DNA from: JBAWWY01 sp037144355
GTDB lineage: Bacteria; Bacillota; Clostridia; Peptostreptococcales; Anaerovoracaceae
Direction of reading: 5' to 3'
NCBI GenBank assembly: GCA_037144355.1
Contig: JBAWWY010000014.1
Coordinates: forward strand, 1-35,440
Length of the DNA: 35,440 nt
Below, piece by piece: positions 27,075 through 35,010 of this stretch; the stretch's first letter is position 1, and every line of letters begins with the position of its first letter. Under the pieces are notes generated by a model. That model was not told where the DNA came from. It worked only from the letters and a program-made list of their open reading frames with translations, and ran no database searches. The position numbers and the translations under genes are program-made.

Positions 27075-28838
27075 CTATTCTCCAATTTCCACTTCAATTC
27101 CCAACCGATTAGATGCCGCCGCCGCAATTTCTTCTGCTGATATCTTCTTCTGGTTCAATGCCGCATCCACTTTGCTGCTATATTTTATTCTGAACTCCTT
27201 GCCTTTGTACTTCTCAACAAGTTGCAGCAAGATTTCCATGTTTCTGTTAATTACTTCTTCTGCCGATGAGGTCCTTGTTTCAATAAACAAAGTGTTTTCA
27301 TCCATTTCGATCAATTTGGTAGCACTTCTCAAAATGCTGAAACTGCCCTTTTCCTTCTCGCAAATATCAAGAATTTTGCCCCATTCTGTCTCAAGCTGGC
27401 CCTTCGAAAGCTTTGGTTGATAATCTTTCACATCTTTTTTTATATCTTTTATATCTGATGTGATTGTTGGCATCTGCATACCTGCCTGGCCTGGGAATTC
27501 CTCATCATCACTAATTTCTTCAAATGAATCATCGAATGATGCCACTTTATCGTCAGCTTCTCTTTTAGCACTTTCATCTGGACCCAAACTATCAATTGCA
27601 AGACTATTTGATATTTGAGCCGATTGTGTTTTTACAGAACTGTCGTTGGAATTCTGCCTTGCCGTCTGAGCCCTGCCGATTTCATCCTTCATGATGTTCA
27701 AGTTGTTTTCCAGAATGGAAATCCTAGATAGTAGGGCTTCCACCGACATATCCATCTCCGGTTCCGCAATCTTTATTATTGAAAGTTCAAGAAGTGTCCT
27801 TGGCTGGCTTGACCATTTTGCATCATTCAAAGTGCTTGATAAAAGCAATATGGATGAATGAATAAACTCAACTGTTATATCTTGTCCCTGCTTGTTTAGC
27901 CTTTCAATATTTTCGCATGATAAATTGATTATATCTTCAAGTTCATTGATATATTTGGTCATCATAAGATTCCTGAGATGCAATATCCAATCCTTGATAA
28001 ATTGCTTGGTGTCTTTTCCCGCAGCTAGAACTTTCTCCACAAGGCCCAACGCTTTTGCTGTTTCTCTATTGAAAACGTAATCGGTTAGTTCAATAAAAAC
28101 AGCTTCTCCAGCTGTTCCCAGCATTTCAACTACATTATCACGGTTGACTACAGAGTTTCCATGAGCAATGCACTGATCCAATATGCTCAAGCTATCCCTG
28201 ACAGAACCGTCGGAATTTGCTGCAATTAGAGCAAGCGCTGCTTCCGTAGCTTCAACGTTCAACTCTGAACAAATACTTTTCATGCTTTTTATCAATTCTT
28301 TTTCTGAAATTCTCTTAAAATCCAGTCTTAGGCATCTGGACATAATAGTTGGTGGGAGTTTCTGGGGCTCCGTAGTTGCAAGTACGAATATTACATTTTC
28401 CGGAGGTTCTTCCAACGTTTTAAGCAAGGCATTGAATGCTCCCGTTGAAAGCATGTGCACTTCATCTATTATATAAACCTTGCACTTGCCTATTTGCGGT
28501 GGATATTTCACGCTTTCCCTGAGTTCTCTAATGTTATCCACTCCATTATTTGAAGCCGCATCTATTTCAATTACATCCATGAATGTGCCATTTTTAATAC
28601 TGATACAGTTTTCACAAATTCCACAGGGTTTTTCCTGCAATTTGGAAAGACAATTGACTCCTTTTGCAAGAATTCTTGCTGTTGAAGTCTTTCCAGTGCC
28701 TCTAGTCCCACAGAAAAGATATGCATGGCTAACGTTTCCGTTTTTAATCTGATTCTGCAATATTTTAACTACCGGTACTTGTCCAACCAATTGTGAAAAG
28801 GTTTCCGGCCTAAAATTCCTGTAAAGTGCGGTATACAT
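27075..28838 (-). CDS. dnaX: DNA polymerase III subunits gamma and tau
   Basis: A 587-residue clamp-loader ATPase. Walker A GTRGTGKTS spans residues 44-52; the zinc site has C63, C72, C75 and C78; Walker B is YIIDEVHML; and the sensor/SRC motif lies in MSRCLRLDF. Domain III ends near residue 370, and a charged low-complexity linker runs to about residue 475 before a C-terminal domain. GGAGG precedes the ATG. In the linker, at 27441-27435, the mRNA reads A AAA AAA in frame, a slippery heptamer; a -1 shift would stop after 14 codons and give a shorter gamma-like product. The start lies about 20 nt after the U-tract that ends the SRP RNA gene. Confidence 0.96.
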   Translation of the reverse strand: MYTALYRNFRPETFSQLVGQVPVVKILQNQIKNGNVSHAYLFCGTRGTGKTSTARILAKGVNCLSKLQEKPCGICENCISIKNGTFMDVIEIDAASNNGVDNIRELRESVKYPPQIGKCKVYIIDEVHMLSTGAFNALLKTLEEPPENVIFVLATTEPQKLPPTIMSRCLRLDFKRISEKELIKSMKSICSELNVEATEAALALIAANSDGSVRDSLSILDQCIAHGNSVVNRDNVVEMLGTAGEAVFIELTDYVFNRETAKALGLVEKVLAAGKDTKQFIKDWILHLRNLMMTKYINELEDIINLSCENIERLNKQGQDITVEFIHSSILLLSSTLNDAKWSSQPRTLLELSIIKIAEPEMDMSVEALLSRISILENNLNIMKDEIGRAQTARQNSNDSSVKTQSAQISNSLAIDSLGPDESAKREADDKVASFDDSFEEISDDEEFPGQAGMQMPTITSDIKDIKKDVKDYQPKLSKGQLETEWGKILDICEKEKGSFSILRSATKLIEMDENTLFIETRTSSAEEVINRNMEILLQLVEKYKGKEFRIKYSSKVDAALNQKKISAEEIAAAASNRLGIEVEIGE

Positions 28839-28862
28839 TCATAAACCTCCAAGTATTAAAAA

Positions 28863-29018
28863 ATTGCCCTTTGCCAGCCTCGTACAGCAATGGAAAAGGC
28901 TTGTCTGCGGCACATAAGAAGACCCACTTATCGCTGCTTCCTTCCGGACCTGACGAGGTTCACAGGCTCTTATTGCGCAGGACCCATTTCACGCCCATAC
29001 GAAGCTGGCAAAGGACAA
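28863..29018 (-). ncRNA. ffs: Signal recognition particle RNA
   Basis: The minus strand carries the invariant domain IV core CAGGTCCGGAAGGAAGCAGC (within 28933-28954), the binding site for the Ffh M domain. The ends pair: TTGTCCTTTGCCAGCTTCGTA at the 5' side with its near-complement at the 3' side, giving one long rod of about 156 nt. That is longer than the ~110-nt 4.5S form and shorter than the ~270-nt Bacillus form; I see no room for a full Alu domain. The 3' arm is followed by T6, which makes the terminal helix an intrinsic terminator. The ends are estimated to within a few bases. Confidence 0.92.
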
Positions 29019-29024
29019 TAATTA

Positions 29025-29112
29025 TGGCGGAGAGAGCGGGACTCGAACCCGCGGGGCTTTAACACCTTACACGCTTTCCAGGCGTGCCCCTTAGCCACTC
29101 GGTCATCTCTCC
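29025..29112 (-). tRNA. tRNA-Ser(GGA)
   Basis: An 88-nt class II tRNA on the minus strand. The acceptor stem GGAGAGA pairs with TCTCTCC, followed by discriminator G and an encoded CCA. The anticodon arm CACGC-CTGGAAA-GCGTG gives anticodon GGA; a long variable arm and GGTTCGAGTCC T-arm are visible. Only about six nt separate its CCA from the SRP RNA, so the two are probably processed from one transcript. Confidence 0.97.
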
Positions 29113-29307
29113 AAGTTTTGTTTGAATTCTGCACATGTTTGAGAAAAATACTAGCGCCTCTTAATCTCGAAATTGGCACATCTACCTAATCCAACGGGCT
29201 TAATAATACTATAAAATTCGAATAATAACAAGCCCAATATTTTTATTAGCTGAGCGCAAAGATTATCGTTAAAATTGATTTTAATTTAAGGATTAAATAT
29301 AAAAATT

Positions 29308-29338
29308 TTGCTCTTTCCACATATAATTGTTATATAAT
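29308..29338 (+). promoter_or_regulatory. Possible promoter of the lipoprotein gene
   Basis: TTGCTC at 29308-29313 as -35 and TATAAT at 29333-29338 as -10, with a 19-nt spacer, which is long. A second TATAAT at 29322-29327 has no matching -35. It lies 45 nt before the lipoprotein start. Confidence 0.35.
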
Positions 29339-29382
29339 AATGTGTAAAATAAATCGCCGTAAAATACGCAGGAGGTGGAATT

Positions 29383-30066
29383 ATGAAGAAAATAGTGTTC
29401 TATGTCACATTGTCTTTGCTAGTTGTTGCCGGCTTTATTCTAGGCGGCTGCAGTAATAACTCCCCTACTGGCAGCGGCTCCGAAGCTGTTGCCAAAATTG
29501 AAACAATAGCAGATTTGGTTCAAAAGGTTCAGGATACGGCTACTCATATGCAAGGCATATCCCTTGACTATGTCATGACTGAATCCGATAAAACTATTTC
29601 CAGTGGCAAAATATTGGGACAGCCAAGCAATAAAATGATGCGGATTGAAACAACCATAAACGAGGTTCTAGATGTGATAATTATCAACGAAACCGAAAAG
29701 AGCGTTATTATCTACCAACCAGATAAAAAAACCGGTAAAAAAGTTGATATCAGCACTTACAGCCAGCTTGCCAGTCTCTCCTATGAAGAGTATGTGAACA
29801 GTATCGACCCTAAAGCTACCGATCTGGGAAATGAAGATGTAAATGGTGTAACGTGCCGCGTTATTCAATATACCAGCAGCGATAAAAGTACAATAACGAT
29901 GTGGATTAGTGAAACGTTAAACTTTCCTGCCCGCATAAAAACTGTCACCGTCGATGGAATAACGAGACAGTCGGATTATACAAACATTGTTATAGGCACA
30001 TTGCCTGTGGATACATTCAGTGTTCCAGCTGGAATATCTATCCACGATCAGACAACTGCGAACTGA
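29383..30066 (+). CDS. LolA-like lipoprotein
   Basis: A 227-residue putative lipoprotein. The signal peptide has a KK n-region, a hydrophobic core FYVTLSLLVVAGFI and the lipobox LGGC, so Cys23 should be lipidated and the protein held on the outer face of the membrane. The rest looks like the LolA/LppX/RseB-type half-barrel, with alternating strands and the closing phrase LPVDTFSVPAGI. Such proteins in Bacillota may sense or carry lipids; function here is unknown. AGGAGG precedes the ATG. It stands alone, convergent with the universal stress protein gene, and is followed by a large hairpin. Confidence 0.8.
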   Translation: MKKIVFYVTLSLLVVAGFILGGCSNNSPTGSGSEAVAKIETIADLVQKVQDTATHMQGISLDYVMTESDKTISSGKILGQPSNKMMRIETTINEVLDVIIINETEKSVIIYQPDKKTGKKVDISTYSQLASLSYEEYVNSIDPKATDLGNEDVNGVTCRVIQYTSSDKSTITMWISETLNFPARIKTVTVDGITRQSDYTNIVIGTLPVDTFSVPAGISIHDQTTAN

Positions 30067-30121
30067 CCAAGGGTAAACACAAAGCAGTTTCTCACCCTTG
30101 CAAATGATATGCACTAAATGA

Positions 30122-30173
30122 AAATAACCGTGTGCGATATTGGGACTTCTCCCAATATAATACACGGTTATTT
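30122..30173. terminator. Large two-tier hairpin, probable bidirectional terminator
   Basis: Outer stem AAATAACCGTGT / ACACGGTTATTT (12 bp), a 3x3 internal loop, then inner stem ATATTGGGA / TCCCAATAT (9 bp) with a CTTC loop. The flanks are A-rich on the left and T-rich on the right, and it lies between convergent genes (lipoprotein and stress protein). It is larger than most intrinsic terminators. Confidence 0.7.
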
Positions 30174-30211
30174 ATATCGCTACTTTGGAAATATTCCTTT
30201 TGGATTATTTC

Positions 30212-30652
30212 CTATTTTACAACTAAAACCGGCTTCTTAACGTGGTGCAATAATTTGGTGGTAAGGCTTCCCATAAGGAATCTGTTTATTCTAGCTCCCA
30301 AGCCATGGTATCCAATAACAACCAAATCAATATCTTCCGCTTCGATAAAGTCGATTATTCTATTGGCTGGATCTCCTTCCAAAATGAGGGTGTCAACTTT
30401 CCCTGTCAAATCTTTTAAACTATCCTTTGCTTTTGCCAGCATCTCTTCAGCTTCTTTTACTATTTCTTGAAATAACTGGTCCGCACCTACTATTGGGGTT
30501 GGCCTTTTCCCTATATATGCATTTAAGAATGGATTGCTGACTATATTCAAAATCAAAACATCACTTCCAAATGCCTTAGCCAATTCTTTTCCTTTTTCCA
30601 GTGCCCTATCGCTTAGTTCGGAGCCATCGTAAAGAATCAAAATCTTTTTCAT
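30212..30652 (-). CDS. Universal stress protein A family protein
   Basis: A 146-residue single-domain UspA protein, a cytoplasmic nucleotide-binding fold linked with stress and starvation. It begins KKILILYDGSELSDRAL, as usual, with the ATP-binding Asp. The phosphate loop reads GYHGLGARINRFLMGS: G-x2-G-x10-G-S, one residue longer than the common G-x2-G-x9-G-S/T. ATP binding is likely but that extra residue leaves some doubt. GGGGG lies eight nt before the ATG. Confidence 0.9.
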   Translation of the reverse strand: MKKILILYDGSELSDRALEKGKELAKAFGSDVLILNIVSNPFLNAYIGKRPTPIVGADQLFQEIVKEAEEMLAKAKDSLKDLTGKVDTLILEGDPANRIIDFIEAEDIDLVVIGYHGLGARINRFLMGSLTTKLLHHVKKPVLVVK

Positions 30653-30746
30653 TAGAATTACCCCCTTTCAATATAAGAAACATTGCCTCAATTAAAATAA
30701 GTATTCCTACATTCATACTATACCTACGGCAAAAATATTTCAAGAT

Positions 30747-30774
30747 ATTATAAGGGTTTCTATTACATGCTCAA
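30747..30774 (-). promoter_or_regulatory. Possible promoter of the universal stress protein gene
   Basis: On the minus strand, -35 TTGAGC (30774-30769), a 16-nt spacer and -10 TATAAT (30752-30747). The -35 overlaps the stop codon of the upstream 677-residue protein gene. A second, weaker candidate (TTGAAA-17-TAGTAT, 30743-30715) lies just downstream. Confidence 0.4.
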
Positions 30775-32804
30775 CTTCCACTTTCATCTGAGATGAGTAC
30801 CGATAGATACTTCTTCATGCTTTTTGTGGTATTGATTACAAATTCATCCACAGACATGTTGCTTCCAGTCAAACCTTTTTTTGCCATTCCTTCGAAGAAA
30901 GGTTTCATTTTTTCTTCAAGTCCTACTCCTCCGAGGTCAAAAGCTGCTGCTTTCCCAGCTTCCACGCAGCCTTTACGGTCAGCTCCCTCATAGTCAAAGG
31001 CCCAATGGTAGACAAATTTGTAAGCGAAGAACATGGCAATCCACTTCTTGGATACCTCTGGATTGGAAAAATATTTGGCATCTAAACTTCCGCCCAAGAG
31101 ACCTACAGATCTTGTATATAGTATATCTGTTATAATATCCATCCATGTGTCGGTTGCCTTGACTGTGACAAATTTGGTTATGCAATCCTGCATCAATTCC
31201 TTGATCTGTCCAGCCACTATTGCCCCAGCAGGACTAAGCAATGCAGCGGCGCAAGCGTTGAACGCCCTGTCGTTAAGCCATTGAACCCATTCTGAAACGT
31301 AAAGGGCATTGTCATACCAAGCTGCCTCTGATTCATAATCAGCACGCTGTTTCATTACGATATCTTGAGCAACATTCCATGTTTCCTTGCGATATAGTTT
31401 TAAATCGTCCACGCCCATGTAATGCTTGCAGTCTTCCAGTTCTCTTAGTTTTAGAGCTTTTCTTCCTTCTGGGAAGAAATTGTTTACTATTTTTTTGATG
31501 TATTCATATTCTTTCTCCCAGCTGGCATCTCCCACAGCTAGATTTGCCGGGATGATTGCAAATGGCAATACCACGTCAAAATAATCTTCTCCAGTATCCA
31601 CGGTAGCTGTCACTGTAAACCTATATTTTTCACCTGGTTTGCCTGGAATTATTTTATCCATTGCTATGGTGAATTTGCCAGAAGGCATATTGGATGGACG
31701 TTCACCTTCATAATTAATATTAGCCTTGATTGTATCGAAGATGGCTTCGGCGTTTTCATCTTTTGGATCTGGTTCATCAAAGCTGAATTCGTCCGATTTA
31801 AATATTGCGGTATCACATTTTAGGGTTTTTGTTTCCGCTTCCCAACGCATGTAACGCAAATCGAAAGTAGATGTTTCCATTGATCCATCTTCTTTCTTGT
31901 CGGCCTTTATGACAATTTCTCCCGATTCCCTATCAACATCCAAAGTTTTATCTCTGAACAATCCTTCACGATATAGATAAACCTCGCATCGATCTTCAAC
32001 TGGCTCCTTGTCTTCACCACCAGTTGCACGAACAATAACTGTGCCCTTTGTATAATGGTCCGAACCACCTTTGGATTTGTCCTCAATATCATTTTCCGTG
32101 ATTCTGAGGGTTGCCTTAGTTCCAGTTTCTGATATCTCCACGAGTTCAGACGTGCAAATTTTATCAGCCCAGCTGTCAGGGTTCTTTTCCATAAGCCAGG
32201 TGGCTGGACCAGGATTTTTGATTTCCACGGTAAAATCTGCAGATTCCGTTGTTCCTGATAGGAAGCTGCATTTGATTGGCTTTATTTCCAACGAAGATTT
32301 TGCTTCATAATCTAAATTATAATACATTGTATAAACTTTCTTTTCCTTTTTACACCTTGCCCTTATCTTGATCTTATCTGGAGCTTTTTCTCCATCTTCA
32401 GGAGAAAGCGTGCTGACTTCCACATAGGCCCAATCTCCCATTATATCAGGGGGACCCGCTGGTGGAGTAAGCTTAACCCATCCGGTTCCAGTGACAATGC
32501 TGAACACCATGGAAGAATTAAATTCCGTTAAAACAACAGGACCCTGCTCTGTCTCTTTTACCAGTTGTGCAAATAGAAAGACTGAATCCTTGCCCTGTAT
32601 TATCTTGGTAGTTCCATCTGGAGAAACTCCCTTTTGCATGTAAGTATCATCCCCTGGGCCTCCGCCTTCTTCCCCTTCAATGTCGGGATCCGTTGGCGCA
32701 TCGGTACAGTTGCAGGAGGCTAGGATGGCCGCAAGACTTGAAATAGCTGCTGCCGCAAAACTGCTGCTGCTGGAGTTGGTTACAAAATCCGTTCTATATT
32801 TCAT
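30771..32804 (-). CDS. Putative lipoprotein with an N-terminal DFVTNSSSSSF motif, unknown function
   Basis: A 677-residue protein I cannot assign to a named family. It begins MKYRTDFVTNSSSSSF; I recall this motif at the N-terminus of many uncharacterised proteins, but could not check. It is followed by AAAAISSLAAILASC, where L28-A29-S30-C31 fits a lipobox, so export and lipidation at Cys31 are plausible. Residues about 35-60 are acidic and glycine-rich, as in a surface linker. Residues about 60-430 are rich in strands and resemble tandem Ig-like modules, and 430-677 look helical with many Trp and Tyr. It overlaps the radical-SAM gene by 4 nt (ATGA), so it is translated with it and may be its substrate (inference). 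Confidence 0.7.
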   Translation of the reverse strand: MKYRTDFVTNSSSSSFAAAAISSLAAILASCNCTDAPTDPDIEGEEGGGPGDDTYMQKGVSPDGTTKIIQGKDSVFLFAQLVKETEQGPVVLTEFNSSMVFSIVTGTGWVKLTPPAGPPDIMGDWAYVEVSTLSPEDGEKAPDKIKIRARCKKEKKVYTMYYNLDYEAKSSLEIKPIKCSFLSGTTESADFTVEIKNPGPATWLMEKNPDSWADKICTSELVEISETGTKATLRITENDIEDKSKGGSDHYTKGTVIVRATGGEDKEPVEDRCEVYLYREGLFRDKTLDVDRESGEIVIKADKKEDGSMETSTFDLRYMRWEAETKTLKCDTAIFKSDEFSFDEPDPKDENAEAIFDTIKANINYEGERPSNMPSGKFTIAMDKIIPGKPGEKYRFTVTATVDTGEDYFDVVLPFAIIPANLAVGDASWEKEYEYIKKIVNNFFPEGRKALKLRELEDCKHYMGVDDLKLYRKETWNVAQDIVMKQRADYESEAAWYDNALYVSEWVQWLNDRAFNACAAALLSPAGAIVAGQIKELMQDCITKFVTVKATDTWMDIITDILYTRSVGLLGGSLDAKYFSNPEVSKKWIAMFFAYKFVYHWAFDYEGADRKGCVEAGKAAAFDLGGVGLEEKMKPFFEGMAKKGLTGSNMSVDEFVINTTKSMKKYLSVLISDESGS

Positions 32805-33913
32805 AGTGCTAAATCACCTCTTTCGTTATTTTTATTCACATCAGTGCAAAGGGTAATGACTGGTTTTATTGGGCATCCTCCCATGCATAGTTCTCTCTTT
32901 GCGCAGTCAGGACAAGCTGTTCGCAAATGCTTGCGAAAAGATTCAAAAGCATCACTTCGCCATGCCTGTTCTAATGTATTATCTTTGAGAGGTACCGACC
33001 ATTTCATAGATTGATCGAAGCTGCAGGGCAGAAATTGCATATCAGGTGTAATATATGCTGAGAATCTTCCAGCCTCGCAAGCATCATAACAATCAGGGTC
33101 TACTATTTTCGTACTGTTTAAAACTCCAGGAACACAACAACTGTCAAATCCGATTTTTTTAAGACCATAATCAGTATCTATCAATGAAAAGAAATATTTT
33201 GTTTTTTCATCATATGGCAATACGTCTTCATTTCCAGCTTGACCAACGGGTTTATAGAGAAGAAATACTATTCTATTTATTTTTTCATTTATTTGCTCCA
33301 TTTCTATCAGCTTTATTGCCTCGTCTATGGTTTTGCTGCTTAATACAAAATGAAGGTTGACATGAATCCCAGTATCTCCAAGCAGATCAATGGCGCGATA
33401 TGTATAATCGTTCCTGTACCAGCTGACTGCTGCGGCTCCGCAATATTTTCGTATAATGTCAGCTTTTGTGGAATCCAGAAGGTAGCCAGAGGTTGTCAAG
33501 TTTGGAATGATTCCATTTTCCCTGGAATATGATAATATCTCTTCAAAATTTTCGTGCTGATCAGGATCTCCTCTTCCACCAAGGGCAAACTGAAAAACCT
33601 TTCCCTTGCTTTGATCAACGATATTCTTAAAATCATCGAGCTTCATGTTGTCTTGTTGTTTTGTCCCTCCGCTTTGGTAGCAGTGGGTTCCCGATGCGCT
33701 GCACCTTCCAGATAATCCATGGCTACAGTGTCCCATTATCCCAACATCTATTAAATGAGGAAAAGAAGACATAAATGCATCCTTGCCAGTATCTTCACCA
33801 GCTTGATCAAGAATACCGGTTCTCAAGTATTCCCCTGTATCAGAATTAAAAAAACTGTTGAAGTAAAACTCACTGTCATTTAATTTTGTGAATTTGCTTT
33901 TATTTGTTTGCAT
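32801..33913 (-). CDS. Radical-SAM/SPASM protein with atypical C-x7-C-x6-C motif
   Basis: A protein of about 370 residues. The start is the ATG at 33913, behind GGTGGAAAGA and overlapping the upstream gene by 14 nt; the open frame extends further to 34024 without support. The likely [4Fe-4S]/SAM site is GHCSHGLSGRCSASGTHC (C63, C71, C78), spaced x7 and x6 rather than x3 and x2. GGRGDP (112-117) stands where radical-SAM proteins have GGEP. The C-terminus is SPASM-like: cysteines around residues 280-315, then C334-x2-C337-x5-C343-x3-C347, for auxiliary clusters. SPASM enzymes usually modify peptides or proteins. The adjacent DFVTNSSSSSF protein is the natural candidate partner; the chemistry is unknown. 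Confidence 0.82.
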   Translation of the reverse strand: MQTNKSKFTKLNDSEFYFNSFFNSDTGEYLRTGILDQAGEDTGKDAFMSSFPHLIDVGIMGHCSHGLSGRCSASGTHCYQSGGTKQQDNMKLDDFKNIVDQSKGKVFQFALGGRGDPDQHENFEEILSYSRENGIIPNLTTSGYLLDSTKADIIRKYCGAAAVSWYRNDYTYRAIDLLGDTGIHVNLHFVLSSKTIDEAIKLIEMEQINEKINRIVFLLYKPVGQAGNEDVLPYDEKTKYFFSLIDTDYGLKKIGFDSCCVPGVLNSTKIVDPDCYDACEAGRFSAYITPDMQFLPCSFDQSMKWSVPLKDNTLEQAWRSDAFESFRKHLRTACPDCAKRELCMGGCPIKPVITLCTDVNKNNERGDLAL

Positions 33914-34805
33914 TCTTTCCACCAACAAAATGAAATGCGACGCCAGCAACGCAAAATATAGCTCCAAAGATATAGCCCCCTGGACTAGTGAATGAATTAA
34001 AGAATAAGCTTGGTAGTAAAGCAAGCAGCAAGCCTATTGCAAAGCCTGTAATCACCAAATAGGTCGTGGTCATAGTCACTTTCAGATGTTGCCCAAACAT
34101 AATCGGCAAATCCCTAAGCCCAGTGGAAACAAGCCGTACTACCTGGCTGCCGTTTCCCTTTGACATATCGTCAAACAAGGCGACTGCACACAAAACGCAG
34201 ACAAGATATTTGTCGATTTTATTATTTCTGGTGAGAATATTTGAAGCAATGAGGCCAACACCTCCGGAAATGAGAAATATTTTAATGGCATATGTTTTGC
34301 TTTTCACAATTGCATTTTTAATTATTGAAGCTGTCTGCCTATATTTTGCCTTTATTTCAGCAATTTCACCTCCGCGCACTCTTTTAAACATTGGAATGAA
34401 GGTTCTACTGATAACAGTAACAAAGGCAGCTTTTCCAATAAATCCATTGTAGGTTGCAGTTAGGAATATTAGAAACATGACAATGGATTTTATAGGTCCC
34501 GGTACGTATAGAAGCTGCATAGGCGACAATACCCAGAGCCCAACCCAAACAATCAATAAGGGACCAATCCATATTACGTCTTTCAGAAGACGGCGTGGAA
34601 GAGCCTTATAGTTTGCAACGACTATTCCTTTTATCAAGCCAATGAAACTTTGCGATGGCATTTCTTCATTATTTGAATGGTTCTGGGTGTTTGGTGAGAC
34701 TTGAGAATCCTCTTGGGAATCCTCCGGATTTGGATAATAACGTGTTACCACAGAAGGTGGGGTTGGAATTTTTGGAAGGGGTCGTTTTTCTTCAAGGTCC
34801 GTCAT
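33900..34805 (-). CDS. Polytopic membrane protein, first gene of the radical-SAM cassette
   Basis: A 301-residue protein of unknown family. Residues 1-55 are soluble, proline-, serine-, glutamine- and asparagine-rich. About six hydrophobic helices follow, including WIGPLLIVWVGLWVL, SIVMFLIFLTATYNGFIG, IFLISGGVGLIASNIL, YLVCVLCAVALF, TYLVITGFAIGLLLALLP and YIFGAIFCVAGVAFHFVG. I use the ATG at 34805 because AGGAG lies eight nt before it; a GTG three codons earlier overlaps that site. The last 14 nt overlap the radical-SAM start. It could be a transporter or a membrane partner of the lipoprotein; I see no ATPase or protease motif. Confidence 0.75.
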   Translation of the reverse strand: MTDLEEKRPLPKIPTPPSVVTRYYPNPEDSQEDSQVSPNTQNHSNNEEMPSQSFIGLIKGIVVANYKALPRRLLKDVIWIGPLLIVWVGLWVLSPMQLLYVPGPIKSIVMFLIFLTATYNGFIGKAAFVTVISRTFIPMFKRVRGGEIAEIKAKYRQTASIIKNAIVKSKTYAIKIFLISGGVGLIASNILTRNNKIDKYLVCVLCAVALFDDMSKGNGSQVVRLVSTGLRDLPIMFGQHLKVTMTTTYLVITGFAIGLLLALLPSLFFNSFTSPGGYIFGAIFCVAGVAFHFVGGKNANK

Positions 34806-34830
34806 AATAACCACTCCTTTTTTAGAAAAT

Positions 34831-34875
34831 AAACATGCTATATTGAATTCTTTGATAGTTCAATATAACATGTTT
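34831..34875. promoter_or_regulatory. 17-bp inverted repeat upstream of the radical-SAM cassette
   Basis: Arms AAACATGCTATATTGAA (34831-34847) and TTCAATATAACATGTTT (34859-34875), identical as reverse complements except for one base, with an 11-nt centre. It ends 26 nt before the membrane-protein start codon. It could be an operator or, as RNA, a hairpin followed by the U-rich TTTATTTTCT (attenuator-like). Confidence 0.7.
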
Positions 34876-35010
34876 TTATTCGACAATAAACATATTTAAT
34901 TGTGGTAATAATTTATTTCTGAGTTTATTGAAAATTTGCTTCAGACTTGCCAATCTGGGTAATAGCATGATAAATTGTATCAACGCCACAAATAAAATAT
35001 TAGAAGCTTT

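Noticed and set aside
33914..34024. Longer hydrophobic N-terminus for the radical-SAM protein
   Set aside because: The 37 extra codons overlap the conserved end of the membrane-protein gene in another frame and have no ribosome binding site; the ATG at 33913 does.
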